From positions 36,040-100,039 of the forward strand of contig CAUJIP010000123.1 of NCBI GenBank assembly GCA_963205235.1: a stretch of DNA of 64,000 nucleotides, in the 5' to 3' direction. Positions 8,044 to 15,937 of the stretch are shown here, in pieces; within the stretch, counting starts at the first letter, position 1; every line of letters begins with the position of its first letter. This DNA is from Pseudomonadota bacterium. GTDB taxonomy: Bacteria > Pseudomonadota > Alphaproteobacteria > Rhodobacterales > Rhodobacteraceae. The notes under the pieces are model-generated. The model saw only the letters and a program-made list of their open reading frames with translations. It had not been told where the DNA came from and did no database searches. The position numbers were made by a program, and so were the translations under genes.

Positions 8044-10383
8044 ATGACCATCAAGGAAATCTTCGACAGCATGGCCTACGGCCCCGCCCCCGAAAGCGCC
8101 AGCGAAGCCCTCGCCTGGATTGCCAAGCACAATGGCACCTTCGGCCATTACATCGACGGCAGCTTCACCGCGCCCGGTGAGACCTTCGCCACCCACAACC
8201 CCGCCACCGGCAAACCCCTCGCCCATGTCACCCAAGGCACCGCCGAGGACGTCACCAAAGCCGTCCAAGCCGCCCGCCGCGCCCAGCCGAAATGGGCCGC
8301 TCTCCCCGCCCACAAACGCGCGCAATACCTCTACGCCCTCGCCCGCCTCACCCAGAAACACTCCCGCCTCCTCGCCACCCTGGAAACCCTCGACAACGGC
8401 AAACCGATCCGCGAATCCCGCGACATCGACATCCCCCTCGTCGCCCGCCACTTCTCCTACCACGCGGGCCTCGCCCAACTCCTCCCGGCCGAACACCCCG
8501 ACCTCCAACCCCTCGGCGTCTGCGGCGCAATCATCCCCTGGAACTTCCCCCTCCTGATGCTCGCCTGGAAGGTCGCCCCCGCGCTCGCCGCCGGGAACAC
8601 CGTCGTCCTCAAACCCGCCGAATACACCCCCCTCACCGCCCTCCTCTTCGCCGAAATCAGCAAAGAAGCAGGCCTCCCCAAGGGCGTGCTCAACATCGTC
8701 ACCGGCGACGGCACCACCGGCGCAGCCCTCGTAGACAGCCCGGTTGACAAGATCGCCTTCACCGGCTCCACCTCCGTCGGCAAACGTATCCGCGAAGCCA
8801 CCGCAGGCACCGGCAAGGCCCTCACCCTCGAACTCGGCGGCAAATCCCCCTACATCGTCTTCGACGACGCCGACCTTGACAGCGCCATCGAAGGCCTCGT
8901 CGACGCCATCTGGTTCAACCAGGGCCAGGTCTGCTGCGCCGGCTCCCGCCTCCTCGTCCAGGAAGGCATCGCCCCCCGCTTCTACGACAAACTCAAACGC
9001 CGGATGGACGGCCTCCGGGTCGGCGACCCCCTCGACAAGGCCATCGACATCGGCGCCATCGTCGACCCGATCCAACTCCGCACCATCACCGACCTCGTCG
9101 CCAAAAACCCCGAGGGCGACCACTACCAGGCCCCCTGCCCCCTCCCGAGCCTTGGCTCCTTCTACCCCCCCACCCTCATCACCGGCCTCGGCACCGCCTC
9201 CCCCCTCATGCAGGAAGAAATCTTCGGCCCCGTCCTCGTCGCCATGACCTTTCGCACGCCCGAAGAAGCCGTCGCATTGGCCAACAACACCCGCTACGGC
9301 CTCGCCGCCACCGTCTGGACCGAGAACATCAACCTCGCCCTCGACATCGCCCCCAAACTCAAGGCCGGGGTCGTCTGGGTCAACGCCACCAACCTCTTCG
9401 ACGCCGCTGCAGGCTTCGGGGGCGTCCGCGAATCCGGCTTCGGGCGTGAGGGCGGGTGGGAGGGCCTGATGGCCTACCTCAAACCCGCCGCCAAACCCGC
9501 CGCCCTGAAACCCGTCACCACCCCGGCAGTCCCCACGGACCCCCAAGTCGACACCCTAGACCGCACCGCCAAGATGTACATCGGCGGCAAACAGGCCCGC
9601 CCCGACTCTGGCTACTCGCAACCCGTCTACAGCCCCAAAGGCCACCTCCTCGGCCACGTCGGCATCGGCAACCGCAAGGACATCCGCAACGCGGTCGAGG
9701 CCGCCCACGCCGCCAAAGGCTGGGCCAAAACAACGGCCTACAACCGCGCCCAGGTCCTCTACTTCATCGCCGAAAACCTCTCCGCCCGCGCGACGGAGTT
9801 CGCCCAGCGCATCCAGGACCTCACCGGCAAACCAGGGCTTGCCGAGGTCGAAGCCTCCATCCAACGCCTCTTCACCTACGCCGCCTGGGCCGACAAATAC
9901 GACGGGTCCGCCAAATCCGTCCCGATCCGCGGCATCGCCCTTGCGATGAACGAACCCGTCGGCGTGATCGGCATCCTCGCCCCCAACGAATGCCCCCTCC
10001 TCGGCCCCATCTCCACCCTCGCCCCCGCCATCGCGATGGGCAACACGGTCGTCCTCGTCCCCGGAGCCTCCCCCCTCGCCGCCACCGACTTCTACCAGGT
10101 CCTCGACACCTCTGACCTCCCCGCCGGAGTCGTCAACATCGTCACCGGTCCCGCCCCCGACCTCGCGAAATCCCTTGCCGGCCACATGGACGTGGACGCG
10201 GTGTGGAGCTTCTCCTCCCACCCCCTCTCCGCCCTGATCGAGGCCGAGGGAGCCTCCAACCTCAAACGCACCTGGGTCAACCACGGTCGCGCGAGAGACT
10301 GGCTCTCCCCCACCTCCGAAGGCCGGCCGTTCCTGGCCCAGGCGACCGAGATCAAGACGGTCTGGGTGCCGTATGGGGAGTGA
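8044..10383 (+). CDS. Aldehyde dehydrogenase family protein with two ALDH domains
   Basis: A 779-residue protein, much longer than a normal ALDH (about 480-500). Residues 1-490 form a complete NAD(P)-dependent ALDH: GAIIPWNFPLLMLAWKVAPALAAGNT, FTGSTSVGKRI, LTLELGGKSPYIVFDDADL with the catalytic Glu, and NQGQVCCAG with the catalytic Cys near residue 297. Residues 510-779 repeat the N-terminal part of the fold (MYIGGKQARPDSGY, GVIGILAPNECPLLGPISTLAPAIAMGNTVVLVPG) but lack the ELGGK and GQxC motifs, so this half is probably non-catalytic. Start supported by AAGGA seven bases upstream. Placement 96 bases after deoC suggests acetaldehyde oxidation in deoxyribose breakdown (inference). Confidence 0.88.
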   Translation: MTIKEIFDSMAYGPAPESASEALAWIAKHNGTFGHYIDGSFTAPGETFATHNPATGKPLAHVTQGTAEDVTKAVQAARRAQPKWAALPAHKRAQYLYALARLTQKHSRLLATLETLDNGKPIRESRDIDIPLVARHFSYHAGLAQLLPAEHPDLQPLGVCGAIIPWNFPLLMLAWKVAPALAAGNTVVLKPAEYTPLTALLFAEISKEAGLPKGVLNIVTGDGTTGAALVDSPVDKIAFTGSTSVGKRIREATAGTGKALTLELGGKSPYIVFDDADLDSAIEGLVDAIWFNQGQVCCAGSRLLVQEGIAPRFYDKLKRRMDGLRVGDPLDKAIDIGAIVDPIQLRTITDLVAKNPEGDHYQAPCPLPSLGSFYPPTLITGLGTASPLMQEEIFGPVLVAMTFRTPEEAVALANNTRYGLAATVWTENINLALDIAPKLKAGVVWVNATNLFDAAAGFGGVRESGFGREGGWEGLMAYLKPAAKPAALKPVTTPAVPTDPQVDTLDRTAKMYIGGKQARPDSGYSQPVYSPKGHLLGHVGIGNRKDIRNAVEAAHAAKGWAKTTAYNRAQVLYFIAENLSARATEFAQRIQDLTGKPGLAEVEASIQRLFTYAAWADKYDGSAKSVPIRGIALAMNEPVGVIGILAPNECPLLGPISTLAPAIAMGNTVVLVPGASPLAATDFYQVLDTSDLPAGVVNIVTGPAPDLAKSLAGHMDVDAVWSFSSHPLSALIEAEGASNLKRTWVNHGRARDWLSPTSEGRPFLAQATEIKTVWVPYGE

Positions 10384-10402
10384 CGCCCTCAACGGCGTAG
10401 TT

Positions 10403-10454
10403 GTAGGGTGGGTGCCAACCCACCGTCGCCGGGAAGGGGGGTTGGCACCCACCC
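10403..10454. repeat. REP palindrome pair (head-to-head) near the RAYT gene
   Basis: Bases 10403-10424 begin GTAGGGTGGGTGCCAACC and fold on themselves (GGTGGGT/ACCCACC-type stem). Bases 10438-10454 carry the same core in inverted orientation (GGGTTGGCACCCACCC). The pair with its 13-base spacer resembles a bacterial interspersed mosaic element. The GTAG head followed by a short imperfect palindrome is the known layout of REP sequences recognised by RAYT transposases. Confidence 0.75.
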
Positions 10455-10497
10455 AACAACTCGCTGCGAGGATGTGAATGGCGCGACCGGTTGACGA

Positions 10498-10884
10498 GTG
10501 GTTGCTTTCTTTTGGATTCACGCTTCGTCCGCCATTCTTGCGCCGCATGCGATCGCAACGACAGACCCTGTCCGAAAGACTCGCTCTGGTCACCTTTTTC
10601 GGAAGCTCTGGGGCTCCAAAGCGGCACATGATCTCGAAGATCGGCGGTCGAGAAGACAGGCTTGCTTACAGCGACACAGCCCCATTCATCTGGTTCTGGA
10701 CCCCCAAACCGTCCTTCCGGAAAACACTCAAGCCCGGTGGACCGCGGCATATTGGGGGCCTGCTACGTGGTTTTGGACCCGCGATCTTTCAACTTTGCTC
10801 GCTCTTGATGACATGGAGTTTCACATCAGGCCTGACGAGGCTGAAGCGCTGGAGACGGCGCTGTTTGACAACAGACAGCCGTAG
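10498..10884 (+). CDS. Possible small hypothetical protein between REP clusters
   Basis: An open frame of 128 codons lies between two REP pairs. Its C-terminal half (SPIHLVLDPQTVLPE, DMEFHIRPDEAEALETAL) has a composition more like a protein than the two overlapping frames, but no family is recognisable, no convincing ribosome-binding site is seen, and the final codons run into REP DNA at 10881. Both the reading frame and the start are uncertain; it may be a remnant of an older gene displaced by the repeats. The rest of 10384-10944 is REP sequence and non-coding DNA. Confidence 0.25.
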   Translation: MVAFFWIHASSAILAPHAIATTDPVRKTRSGHLFRKLWGSKAAHDLEDRRSRRQACLQRHSPIHLVLDPQTVLPENTQARWTAAYWGPATWFWTRDLSTLLALDDMEFHIRPDEAEALETALFDNRQP

Positions 10885-10948
10885 GGTGAGTGCCAACCCA
10901 CCTCCCCATCGGCCGACCCTCGCAAACGGTGGGTTCCACCCACCCTAC
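10881..10948. repeat. REP palindrome pair adjoining the RAYT 3' end
   Basis: Bases 10881-10902 read GTAGGGTGAGTGCCAACC plus CACC, a one-base variant of the 10403 copy. Bases 10928-10948 hold the inverted copy, which on the minus strand starts GTAGGGTGGGTGGAACCC. The inverted copy overlaps the last codon of the RAYT gene: the TAG inside its GTAG head is the RAYT stop codon (10945-10947). The spacer contains CCGACCCTCGCA, which recurs directly before the REP at 11516. Confidence 0.75.
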
Positions 10949-11469
10949 TCCCCGAACACACCTTCGATGCTTGCGCCTGACCATTCCGGCTCGATCATGC
11001 CCAAACGGATCTCCCGGTGGATCGACGAGTATGGCCACTCCACCGGCTTCTCGACTAGCCCATGCTTCACCGGGTTCCACCAGCAATACCGCAAATGCGT
11101 CGTGAAATCGCGCTCATCGCGGATGTGATGATCCCAGAACCGCCGCTGCCACAGCCCGCTCTCGCCTTTCGCGACTTTCGATGCGCTCCGATGGCCGATC
11201 AGTCCGACGGCCTTGGTGAACCGGGCTTTGATCTTCTTCCACCTTGTCGAGTAGTCCGCATCACCTTCCGGCAATGTCCAGACGCAATGCAAATGGTCGG
11301 GCAAAACGATCCATGCGTCGATGAAAACCGGATAGTCCGAGAGAGTTGCGCCAACGGCACGACGAAGGGCATCAATCTCCTGCACGAGCAAGTCTGACCG
11401 ACGGTCGGCTAACGCTACGGTGAAGAATACCGATGCGCCTGCAACCTTCGGTCTGATGTATCTGGACAT
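10945..11469 (-). CDS. REP-associated tyrosine transposase (RAYT)
   Basis: A 174-residue single-domain Y1 transposase of the IS200/IS605-related TnpA_REP family, which nicks single-stranded REP hairpins through a covalent tyrosine-DNA intermediate. The metal-binding HUH motif is H59-L60-H61 (VLPDHLHCVW) and the catalytic tyrosine is Y128 in THLRYCWWNPVKHGLV. The preceding WQRRFWDHHIRDERDF is a strong family signature. The gene is flanked on both sides by GTAG-headed palindromes (10403-10454, 10881-10948, 11516-11537), the standard context for a domesticated RAYT. Unlike insertion sequences, RAYTs are usually single-copy and stationary. No terminal IS structure is seen. Confidence 0.93.
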   Translation of the reverse strand: MSRYIRPKVAGASVFFTVALADRRSDLLVQEIDALRRAVGATLSDYPVFIDAWIVLPDHLHCVWTLPEGDADYSTRWKKIKARFTKAVGLIGHRSASKVAKGESGLWQRRFWDHHIRDERDFTTHLRYCWWNPVKHGLVEKPVEWPYSSIHREIRLGMIEPEWSGASIEGVFGE

Positions 11470-11515
11470 TCATCCGGTCTATCCGAACAATGTTAACCGA
11501 ACCTTTCCGACCCTC

Positions 11516-11537
11516 GCAGGGTGGGTGCCAACCCACC
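11516..11537 (+). repeat. REP palindrome upstream of the RAYT gene
   Basis: The sequence GCAGGGTGGGTGCCAACC plus CACC differs from the 10403 copy only in the second head base (GCAG rather than GTAG). It lies 47 bases upstream of the RAYT start. The remaining DNA from 11538 to 11672 shows no gene; it holds a weak CCGTCT/AGACGG hairpin at 11571-11593 and repeated AAGAC strings near 11597-11631. Confidence 0.7.
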
Positions 11538-11672
11538 ACCCCCGTCACCCCCCCATGGTTAACACCCCCTCCGTCTCCCCAAGGGCAAGACGGAAGGAAG
11601 ACAAAAGCAAGACGTTTGGAAGACGCTTAACCTTCCCGAAACCTGTCGGATTAAGCCTGCGGTCTCAGGCCC

Positions 11673-14138
11673 TTACTGCCCCCGCCCGAACCGCCGCAGC
11701 CGCAGGGCGTTGCCGATCACGAAGACCGACGACAACGACATCGCCCCGGCCCCCAGCGCGGGGGACAGGAGGAGGCCGTAGGCAGGCCACAGCGCCCCCG
11801 CCGCGACCGGGATCAGGACGGCGTTATAGGCGAAGGCCCAGAACAGGTTCTGCTTGATATTGCGCATCACCGCGCGGGACAACGCTATGGCTTGGGGGAC
11901 CGATGGCAGGCGACCCGCCACCAGAACCACCTCGGCCGCCTCGATGGCGACCTCGGTGCCGGTTCCCATCGCGATGCCCACATCCGCCTCGGCCAAGGCG
12001 GGGGCGTCGTTGATGCCGTCGCCGACAAAGGCCAATGGACCCAAGGCCTTGAGGCCGCGCAGCACCTGAACCTTGCCTGCGGGCAGAACCTCGGCATGAA
12101 CCTCGTCGATGCCCAACCCACGGGCAATTGCCTCGGCCGTGCGACGGTTGTCGCCGCTGATCAGCACGACCCGAAGACCCAATGATTTCAAAGCGGTAAT
12201 GGCGGCAGGGGTCGTCGGCTTGACCGGATCGGCCACCGCCAGAACCGCCGCCAGCTTGCCATCCAAGGCGGCATAAAGCGGCGTCTTCCCCTCATCCCCC
12301 AACCGCGCGGCATCGGCGACAAAGGGTCCAAGGTCCAGACCCAACTTGGCCATGTACCGGTCAGCCCCCGAGGCCACCTCGACACCGCCAACACGAGCAC
12401 GGACACCCAACCCGGTAAGCGTTTGAAATTCCGTGATTTCCGGCAGGGAAAGCCCCTCATCCCCCGCCGCCTTGACCACCGCTTGGGCGATGGGATGTTC
12501 AGACTTCGCCTCCACCGCCGCCAGTCGGGCCAGCACGTCGGACCGCTCAAATCCCGGCGCAAGGATCAGGTCGGTCAACGCCGGACGCCCCTCAGTGAGG
12601 GTGCCGGTCTTGTCCAAAGCCACCGTCCTGACCCCCTGCAAGGCCTGCAAGGCATCGCCCTTGCGAAACAGGATCCCCAGTTCCGCCCCCCGCCCGGTGC
12701 CGACAAGGATCGAGGTCGGGGTGGCAAGCCCCATGGCACAGGGGCAGGCGATGATCAGGACAGTCACCGCATTGACCAAGGCAAGGCCCAGGGCGGGGCT
12801 GGGGCCGAAGACCATCCAGGTCAGAAAGGTCAGCAAAGACAAGGCCATGACCACCGGCACGAACCAGAGCGTGACCTTGTCGACCAGGGCCTGCACCGGC
12901 AGCTTGCCGCCCTGCGCGGCTTCGACCATGCGGATGATCTGCGACAGCAGGGTGGCCGCGCCCACCTCGGTCGCGCGGAATTGCAGGTGGCCCGCCTGGT
13001 TCACCGTGCCACCTGTGACCCGCGCGCCGATGGTCTTTTCCTGCGGCAGCGGTTCCCCGGTGATCATGCTTTCGTCGATCCAGCTTTGACCTTCGGTCAC
13101 CTCGCCATCGGTGGGCACGCGGTCCCCCGGACGCAGGTCGATCAGATCGCCGGGGACAAGGTCCGCCACCGGAATTTCCAGCACTTGGCCGTCGCGGAGC
13201 ACGGTTGCGGTTCGGGGTTGCAGTCCCACAAGCCGTTGAATGGCCGCCGAACTTTGGCCCTTGGCCCGCGCCTCAAGGAAGCGGCCCAGGAGCACCAGAC
13301 CGACGATGACGGCGGCAGCTTCAAAATAGACATTCGCCGTGCCTTCGGGCAGCAAGGAGGGGGCAAAAGTGGCGACGACCGAAAACCCATAGGCGGCCAA
13401 CGTGCCGACGGCGACAAGGCTGTTCATGTCGGGGGCGGCCCGCAAAAGCGCAGGAATGCCAAGGCGATAGAAGCCGCGCCCCGGCCCGATCAGAACCAGC
13501 GTTGTCAGCACGAACTGGACCAGACGGCTGCCCTGCATGCCCAGCGTAGACATCACCAAGTGATGGACGGAGTCGAAAAGATGCGCGCCCATCTCTAGCG
13601 TGAAGATCGGCAGGATCAGGATCGCGGCCAACAGCAGGTTCCGTTTCTGCGCCGCCGCTTCGGTCTCAATTCGGGCCGTCGTGGTCGCCTCATCCTCGCG
13701 CACGGAAGAGACCGTACGCGCCGTATAGCCTGCCGCCTCGACCGCCGACAGCAGGGCCTTGGGGTCGGCGTTGCCGGTGACGCTGGCCCGTTCGGTGGCA
13801 AGGTTCACACTGGCCGACTGCACCCCCGGAACGCGGGTCAGGGCCCGTTCCACCCGCGCGACGCAGGAGGCGCAGGTCATCCCCTCGACCCCAAGGTCGA
13901 CGGTGGTGACCGCGATATCATAGCCGGCATCCTCGACCGCCTTTACCAGACCCGCCCGGTCAAGGTTTGCCCCCGTGACCTCAGCCCGTCCGGTCAGCAG
14001 GTTCACGGCGGCGGTTTCAACACCCGGCACCTTGGTCAGCGCCCGTTCGACCCTTGCCGAACAGGCGGCGCAGGTCATGCCGTCGACTTTCAACTCAATC
14101 TGGCGGGAGGGGTCGGGGTGGGTCTGGGCCTTGGTCAT
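11673..14138 (-). CDS. copA: Copper-translocating P1B-type ATPase
   Basis: An 821-residue inner-membrane Cu+ export ATPase. Two N-terminal heavy-metal-associated domains carry GMTCAACS (Cys 23 and 26) and GMTCASCV. Downstream are the membrane metal site ACPCAMG, the actuator MITGEP, the phosphorylation motif DKTGTLTEG, the SEHPIAQA nucleotide-binding motif and [10 protein letters not shown]. The CPC motif plus two HMA domains indicates the Cu+/Ag+ group. The frame extends to 14183, but the ATG at 14138 has AAGGAG seven bases upstream and is chosen. It is divergently transcribed from a copper chaperone across a 93-base gap. Confidence 0.94.
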   Translation of the reverse strand: MTKAQTHPDPSRQIELKVDGMTCAACSARVERALTKVPGVETAAVNLLTGRAEVTGANLDRAGLVKAVEDAGYDIAVTTVDLGVEGMTCASCVARVERALTRVPGVQSASVNLATERASVTGNADPKALLSAVEAAGYTARTVSSVREDEATTTARIETEAAAQKRNLLLAAILILPIFTLEMGAHLFDSVHHLVMSTLGMQGSRLVQFVLTTLVLIGPGRGFYRLGIPALLRAAPDMNSLVAVGTLAAYGFSVVATFAPSLLPEGTANVYFEAAAVIVGLVLLGRFLEARAKGQSSAAIQRLVGLQPRTATVLRDGQVLEIPVADLVPGDLIDLRPGDRVPTDGEVTEGQSWIDESMITGEPLPQEKTIGARVTGGTVNQAGHLQFRATEVGAATLLSQIIRMVEAAQGGKLPVQALVDKVTLWFVPVVMALSLLTFLTWMVFGPSPALGLALVNAVTVLIIACPCAMGLATPTSILVGTGRGAELGILFRKGDALQALQGVRTVALDKTGTLTEGRPALTDLILAPGFERSDVLARLAAVEAKSEHPIAQAVVKAAGDEGLSLPEITEFQTLTGLGVRARVGGVEVASGADRYMAKLGLDLGPFVADAARLGDEGKTPLYAALDGKLAAVLAVADPVKPTTPAAITALKSLGLRVVLISGDNRRTAEAIARGLGIDEVHAEVLPAGKVQVLRGLKALGPLAFVGDGINDAPALAEADVGIAMGTGTEVAIEAAEVVLVAGRLPSVPQAIALSRAVMRNIKQNLFWAFAYNAVLIPVAAGALWPAYGLLLSPALGAGAMSLSSVFVIGNALRLRRFGRGQ

Positions 14139-14167
14139 GGCAGGACTCCTTCTGGCCGAGATAGGGC

Positions 14168-14198
14168 TTGCCCTTCCCCGCACTCAAGAGGAGAATTG
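14168..14198 (+). promoter_or_regulatory. Possible CueR/HmrR-type promoter for the copper chaperone
   Basis: TTGCCC at 14168 and GAATTG at 14193 are separated by 19 bases, the stretched spacing used by MerR-family activators. The interval contains CTTGCCCTTCC and a CTTG/CAAG symmetry (14167-14170, 14184-14187), resembling alphaproteobacterial copper-responsive CueR/HmrR operators. The match is imperfect and no cueR gene is in the window. Confidence 0.35.
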
Positions 14199-14231
14199 GT
14201 CCCGCACGCGACGGAACGCAAGGGGTGGCAG

Positions 14232-14420
14232 ATGCAGTTTCACATCGAGAACATGACCTGCGGTGGCTGCGTCAAGGGGGTCACGCGGGCGATCCAGTCG
14301 CAGGACCCCGCAGCCGAAGTCAGCGCGGACCTGGAGAGCCATCAGGTTCAGGTCACCACCTCTGCCCCGCGGGAAAAACTGGTTTCCGCCTTGGCTGAGG
14401 CTGGGTTCACGGCGGTCTGA
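14232..14420 (+). CDS. copZ: CopZ-like copper chaperone (HMA domain)
   Basis: A 62-residue single heavy-metal-associated domain with the metal-binding motif ENMTCGGCVKGV near residues 6-17 and a beta-alpha-beta-beta-alpha-beta layout. It would bind Cu+ in the cytoplasm and pass it to the HMA domains of the divergent CopA. The start at 14232 is preceded by AAGGGG at seven bases; the upstream in-frame ATG at 14118 lies inside copA and is discarded. The symbol is assigned by family resemblance and context. Confidence 0.88.
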   Translation: MQFHIENMTCGGCVKGVTRAIQSQDPAAEVSADLESHQVQVTTSAPREKLVSALAEAGFTAV

Positions 14421-14547
14421 CGGGTCCGGGGTCCGGAGTGGGCTTTGGGGTGCCCGCGCGCGGACAGCTTTGTGATCCGTTTGATGTCAATGGCTTTGCT
14501 GCGGGCGTTAGGGATTTGGCAAGGTTTCCGGATGTGGGGAATTGGCG

Positions 14548-14570
14548 AGTCGGTCTGAAGCCCGACCTAC
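14548..14570 (-). repeat. GTAG-headed REP-like palindrome, upstream of the toxin-antitoxin pair
   Basis: On the minus strand it reads GTAGGTCGGGCTTCAGACC then GACT, a hairpin of GTCGG...CCGAC type. It shares AGTCGG, TGAA and CCCGACCTAC at equivalent places with the element at 15172-15194, in the same orientation. The head and size match REP units, but the core differs from the copies around the RAYT gene. Confidence 0.6.
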
Positions 14571-14572
14571 GG

Positions 14573-14622
14573 TTGATTTTTGTACAGATGTGACATATCT
14601 TGTGTTTCTGACGTTTTGTACA
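14573..14622 (+). promoter_or_regulatory. Promoter and paired operator of the toxin-antitoxin operon
   Basis: TTGATT (14573-14578) and TATCTT (14596-14601) are spaced by 17 bases, a good sigma-70 arrangement. The palindrome TGTACA occurs twice, at 14581-14586 inside the promoter spacer and at 14617-14622 just after the expected transcription start; both sit in a TTTTGTACA context. Two identical sites around a promoter fit autorepression by a Phd/YefM antitoxin (inference). The AT-rich composition contrasts with the surrounding DNA. Confidence 0.55.
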
Positions 14623-14635
14623 AACTGGACACACC

Positions 14636-14911
14636 ATGATCGAAGTCACCGTATCGGAAGCGCGGGAGCGGCTGGCGGACCTGTTGGGCAAGGTCCAGCA
14701 CGGCGGCGAGGATGTGACCATCAAGAAGCACGGGAAGCCGGTGGCGGTGATGATCTCGGCCGAGGCGATGGAATACTATGAGCGGCTGGAGAATGAGGAA
14801 CTGGCGCGCGAAGGGGCCAGGGCCTATGCGGAGTATCTGGCGGACCCGTCGCAGGCGGTGACGCTGGAACAGTATCTGGCGGAAACGGCGGCTGAACGCG
14901 CTGCGGAATGA
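14636..14911 (+). CDS. Type II antitoxin, Phd/YefM family
   Basis: A 91-residue antitoxin. The N-terminus (IEVTVSEARERLADLLGKVQHGGEDVTIKKHGKPVAVMISAEAMEYYERL) is a clear Phd/YefM DNA-binding fold with the KHGKPVAVMIS signature. The C-terminal 40 residues are acidic and probably wrap the toxin. It overlaps the toxin gene by four bases (ATGA), the usual order and coupling for this class. Expected role: neutralise the toxin and repress the operon. Confidence 0.9.
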   Translation: MIEVTVSEARERLADLLGKVQHGGEDVTIKKHGKPVAVMISAEAMEYYERLENEELAREGARAYAEYLADPSQAVTLEQYLAETAAERAAE

Positions 14912-15168
14912 CCTACCAGATCGAACTGTCGCCCGAAGCGAAGAAGAACCTGCGGCGGATCAGGGACCAGCGGCTGCACGAAAGGCTGATCGCAGCGATT
15001 GCTGACCTGGCGAGTGACCCCCGCCCGCCGGGCTGTCTGAAACTGGTGGGCGAGGTCAACCAGTGGCGGGTCCGGGTTGGGGATTGGCGGGTGGTCTATG
15101 TGATCGAGGACGGGCGGTTGATGGTGCTGGTGGTTCGGGTCGCGCCGAGGAGTGGGGTGTATGGGTAG
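14908..15168 (+). CDS. Type II toxin, RelE/ParE superfamily
   Basis: An 86-residue toxin. It has the superfamily pattern: N-terminal helices (SPEAKKNLRRIRDQRLHERLIAAIADLASDPRPPGCLKLVG) then a beta-sheet ending in VNQWRVRVGDWRVVYVIEDGRLMVLVVRVAPRSGVYG. The WRVRVGDWRVVY segment is typical of RelE-like mRNA interferases, so ribosome-dependent mRNA cleavage is the likely activity, but a ParE-like gyrase target cannot be excluded from sequence. It ends four bases before a REP-like palindrome. Confidence 0.88.
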   Translation: MTYQIELSPEAKKNLRRIRDQRLHERLIAAIADLASDPRPPGCLKLVGEVNQWRVRVGDWRVVYVIEDGRLMVLVVRVAPRSGVYG

Positions 15169-15171
15169 GGG

Positions 15172-15194
15172 AGTCGGGGTGAACCCCGACCTAC
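15172..15194 (-). repeat. GTAG-headed REP-like palindrome, downstream of the toxin-antitoxin pair
   Basis: On the minus strand it reads GTAGGTCGGGGTTCACCCC then GACT. It is a direct repeat of the 14548-14570 element with changes confined to the loop-proximal bases. It directly follows the toxin stop, and its TAG (15191-15193) closes the interrupted minus-strand reading frame described next. Confidence 0.6.
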
Positions 15195-15937
15195 ATTGGC
15201 TTAATATGATCATCACGTGTCGACTTAATGAACTCGATTGAGCACAACCGCACAGCTTGTTGGCGATCTCTTATTTGAAGCGCCCTCCAGCGATCACTCC
15301 AAATCAACTCCAACGATTCAATAAGGATATTATAGCCGGAAATACTGTTGATGTGTGCAATGTCAACATTCGGCTGGCCGAGCACTTGTGAAAAATAGGC
15401 TCTTCAAAGCTCAGATGCCGAGTCGATCTTATATTCAGACATCTGGGAGAGAGCCAAAACGTTAGGATGCGCTCCCATGTCAATGAGCGCCTCGTAAGTT
15501 GAGCGGATTCCAGACGCGAGATTCACGCTCTTCTCTTCAATGATGGCAAGAGCCCTTGACCAGCCTTGCCTCTTAAATTTCTGGGCAAGGGATTCATCGC
15601 GATGACGTGCCTTCCAAGCCTCGTGGAACTCCCCATCAAACCTAAAAAGTAATGCATAACCAACGCTTTAAATTGCCTGCCTTTGCACAGGAGGCGCTTG
15701 AATTACAAGGCCCATTCGGGCGAGCAATGTCGCAACTCTAAGACTTCCCCAAGCTAGTGCGATCATTTTCAGCGACGAAACGTTGCTGGCCTGCTCCCAA
15801 TCAGTAAAGAACAGTCGAAGCAGCTCATCCGCTTGTCCAATACAAATTGGATGTGGAGCACCTGCATTGCTTAGAGCAGCATCGAGAAAGGTCGACGCAG
15901 AGAGGTCTCCGATAATCTCTCTCGCTTCCTCACCCAT
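15191..15937 (-). pseudogene. Interrupted gene of unknown function (two in-frame stop codons)
   Basis: A single reading frame of 249 codons runs from the ATG at 15937, which overlaps the lepA end by eight bases, to a TAG at 15191-15193. It is broken twice without any frameshift: TAA at 15668-15670 and TGA at 15404-15406. The three parts read as protein throughout, for example ADELLRLFFTDWEQASNV, then FDGEFHEAWKARHRDESLAQKF and STYEALIDMGAHPNVLAL, then YFSQVLGQPNVDIAHINSI. No family is recognised. GC is lower than in neighbouring genes, suggesting acquired DNA. The terminal TAG belongs to a REP-like repeat, so the original 3' end may also be lost. A sequencing error at both sites is possible. 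Confidence 0.6.

Noticed and set aside
7585..9546. 653-codon minus-strand frame opposite deoC and the aldehyde dehydrogenase
   Set aside because: Low-complexity Gly/Glu/Ala/Val sequence that arises from codon bias of the sense genes.
10478..11128. Plus-strand frame through the REP cluster and the RAYT 3' half
   Set aside because: It is antisense to the RAYT gene and reads through palindromes; no protein-like composition.
11571..11593. CCGTCT/AGACGG hairpin as a copA terminator
   Set aside because: The stem is only six bases and no T-run follows on the copA strand.
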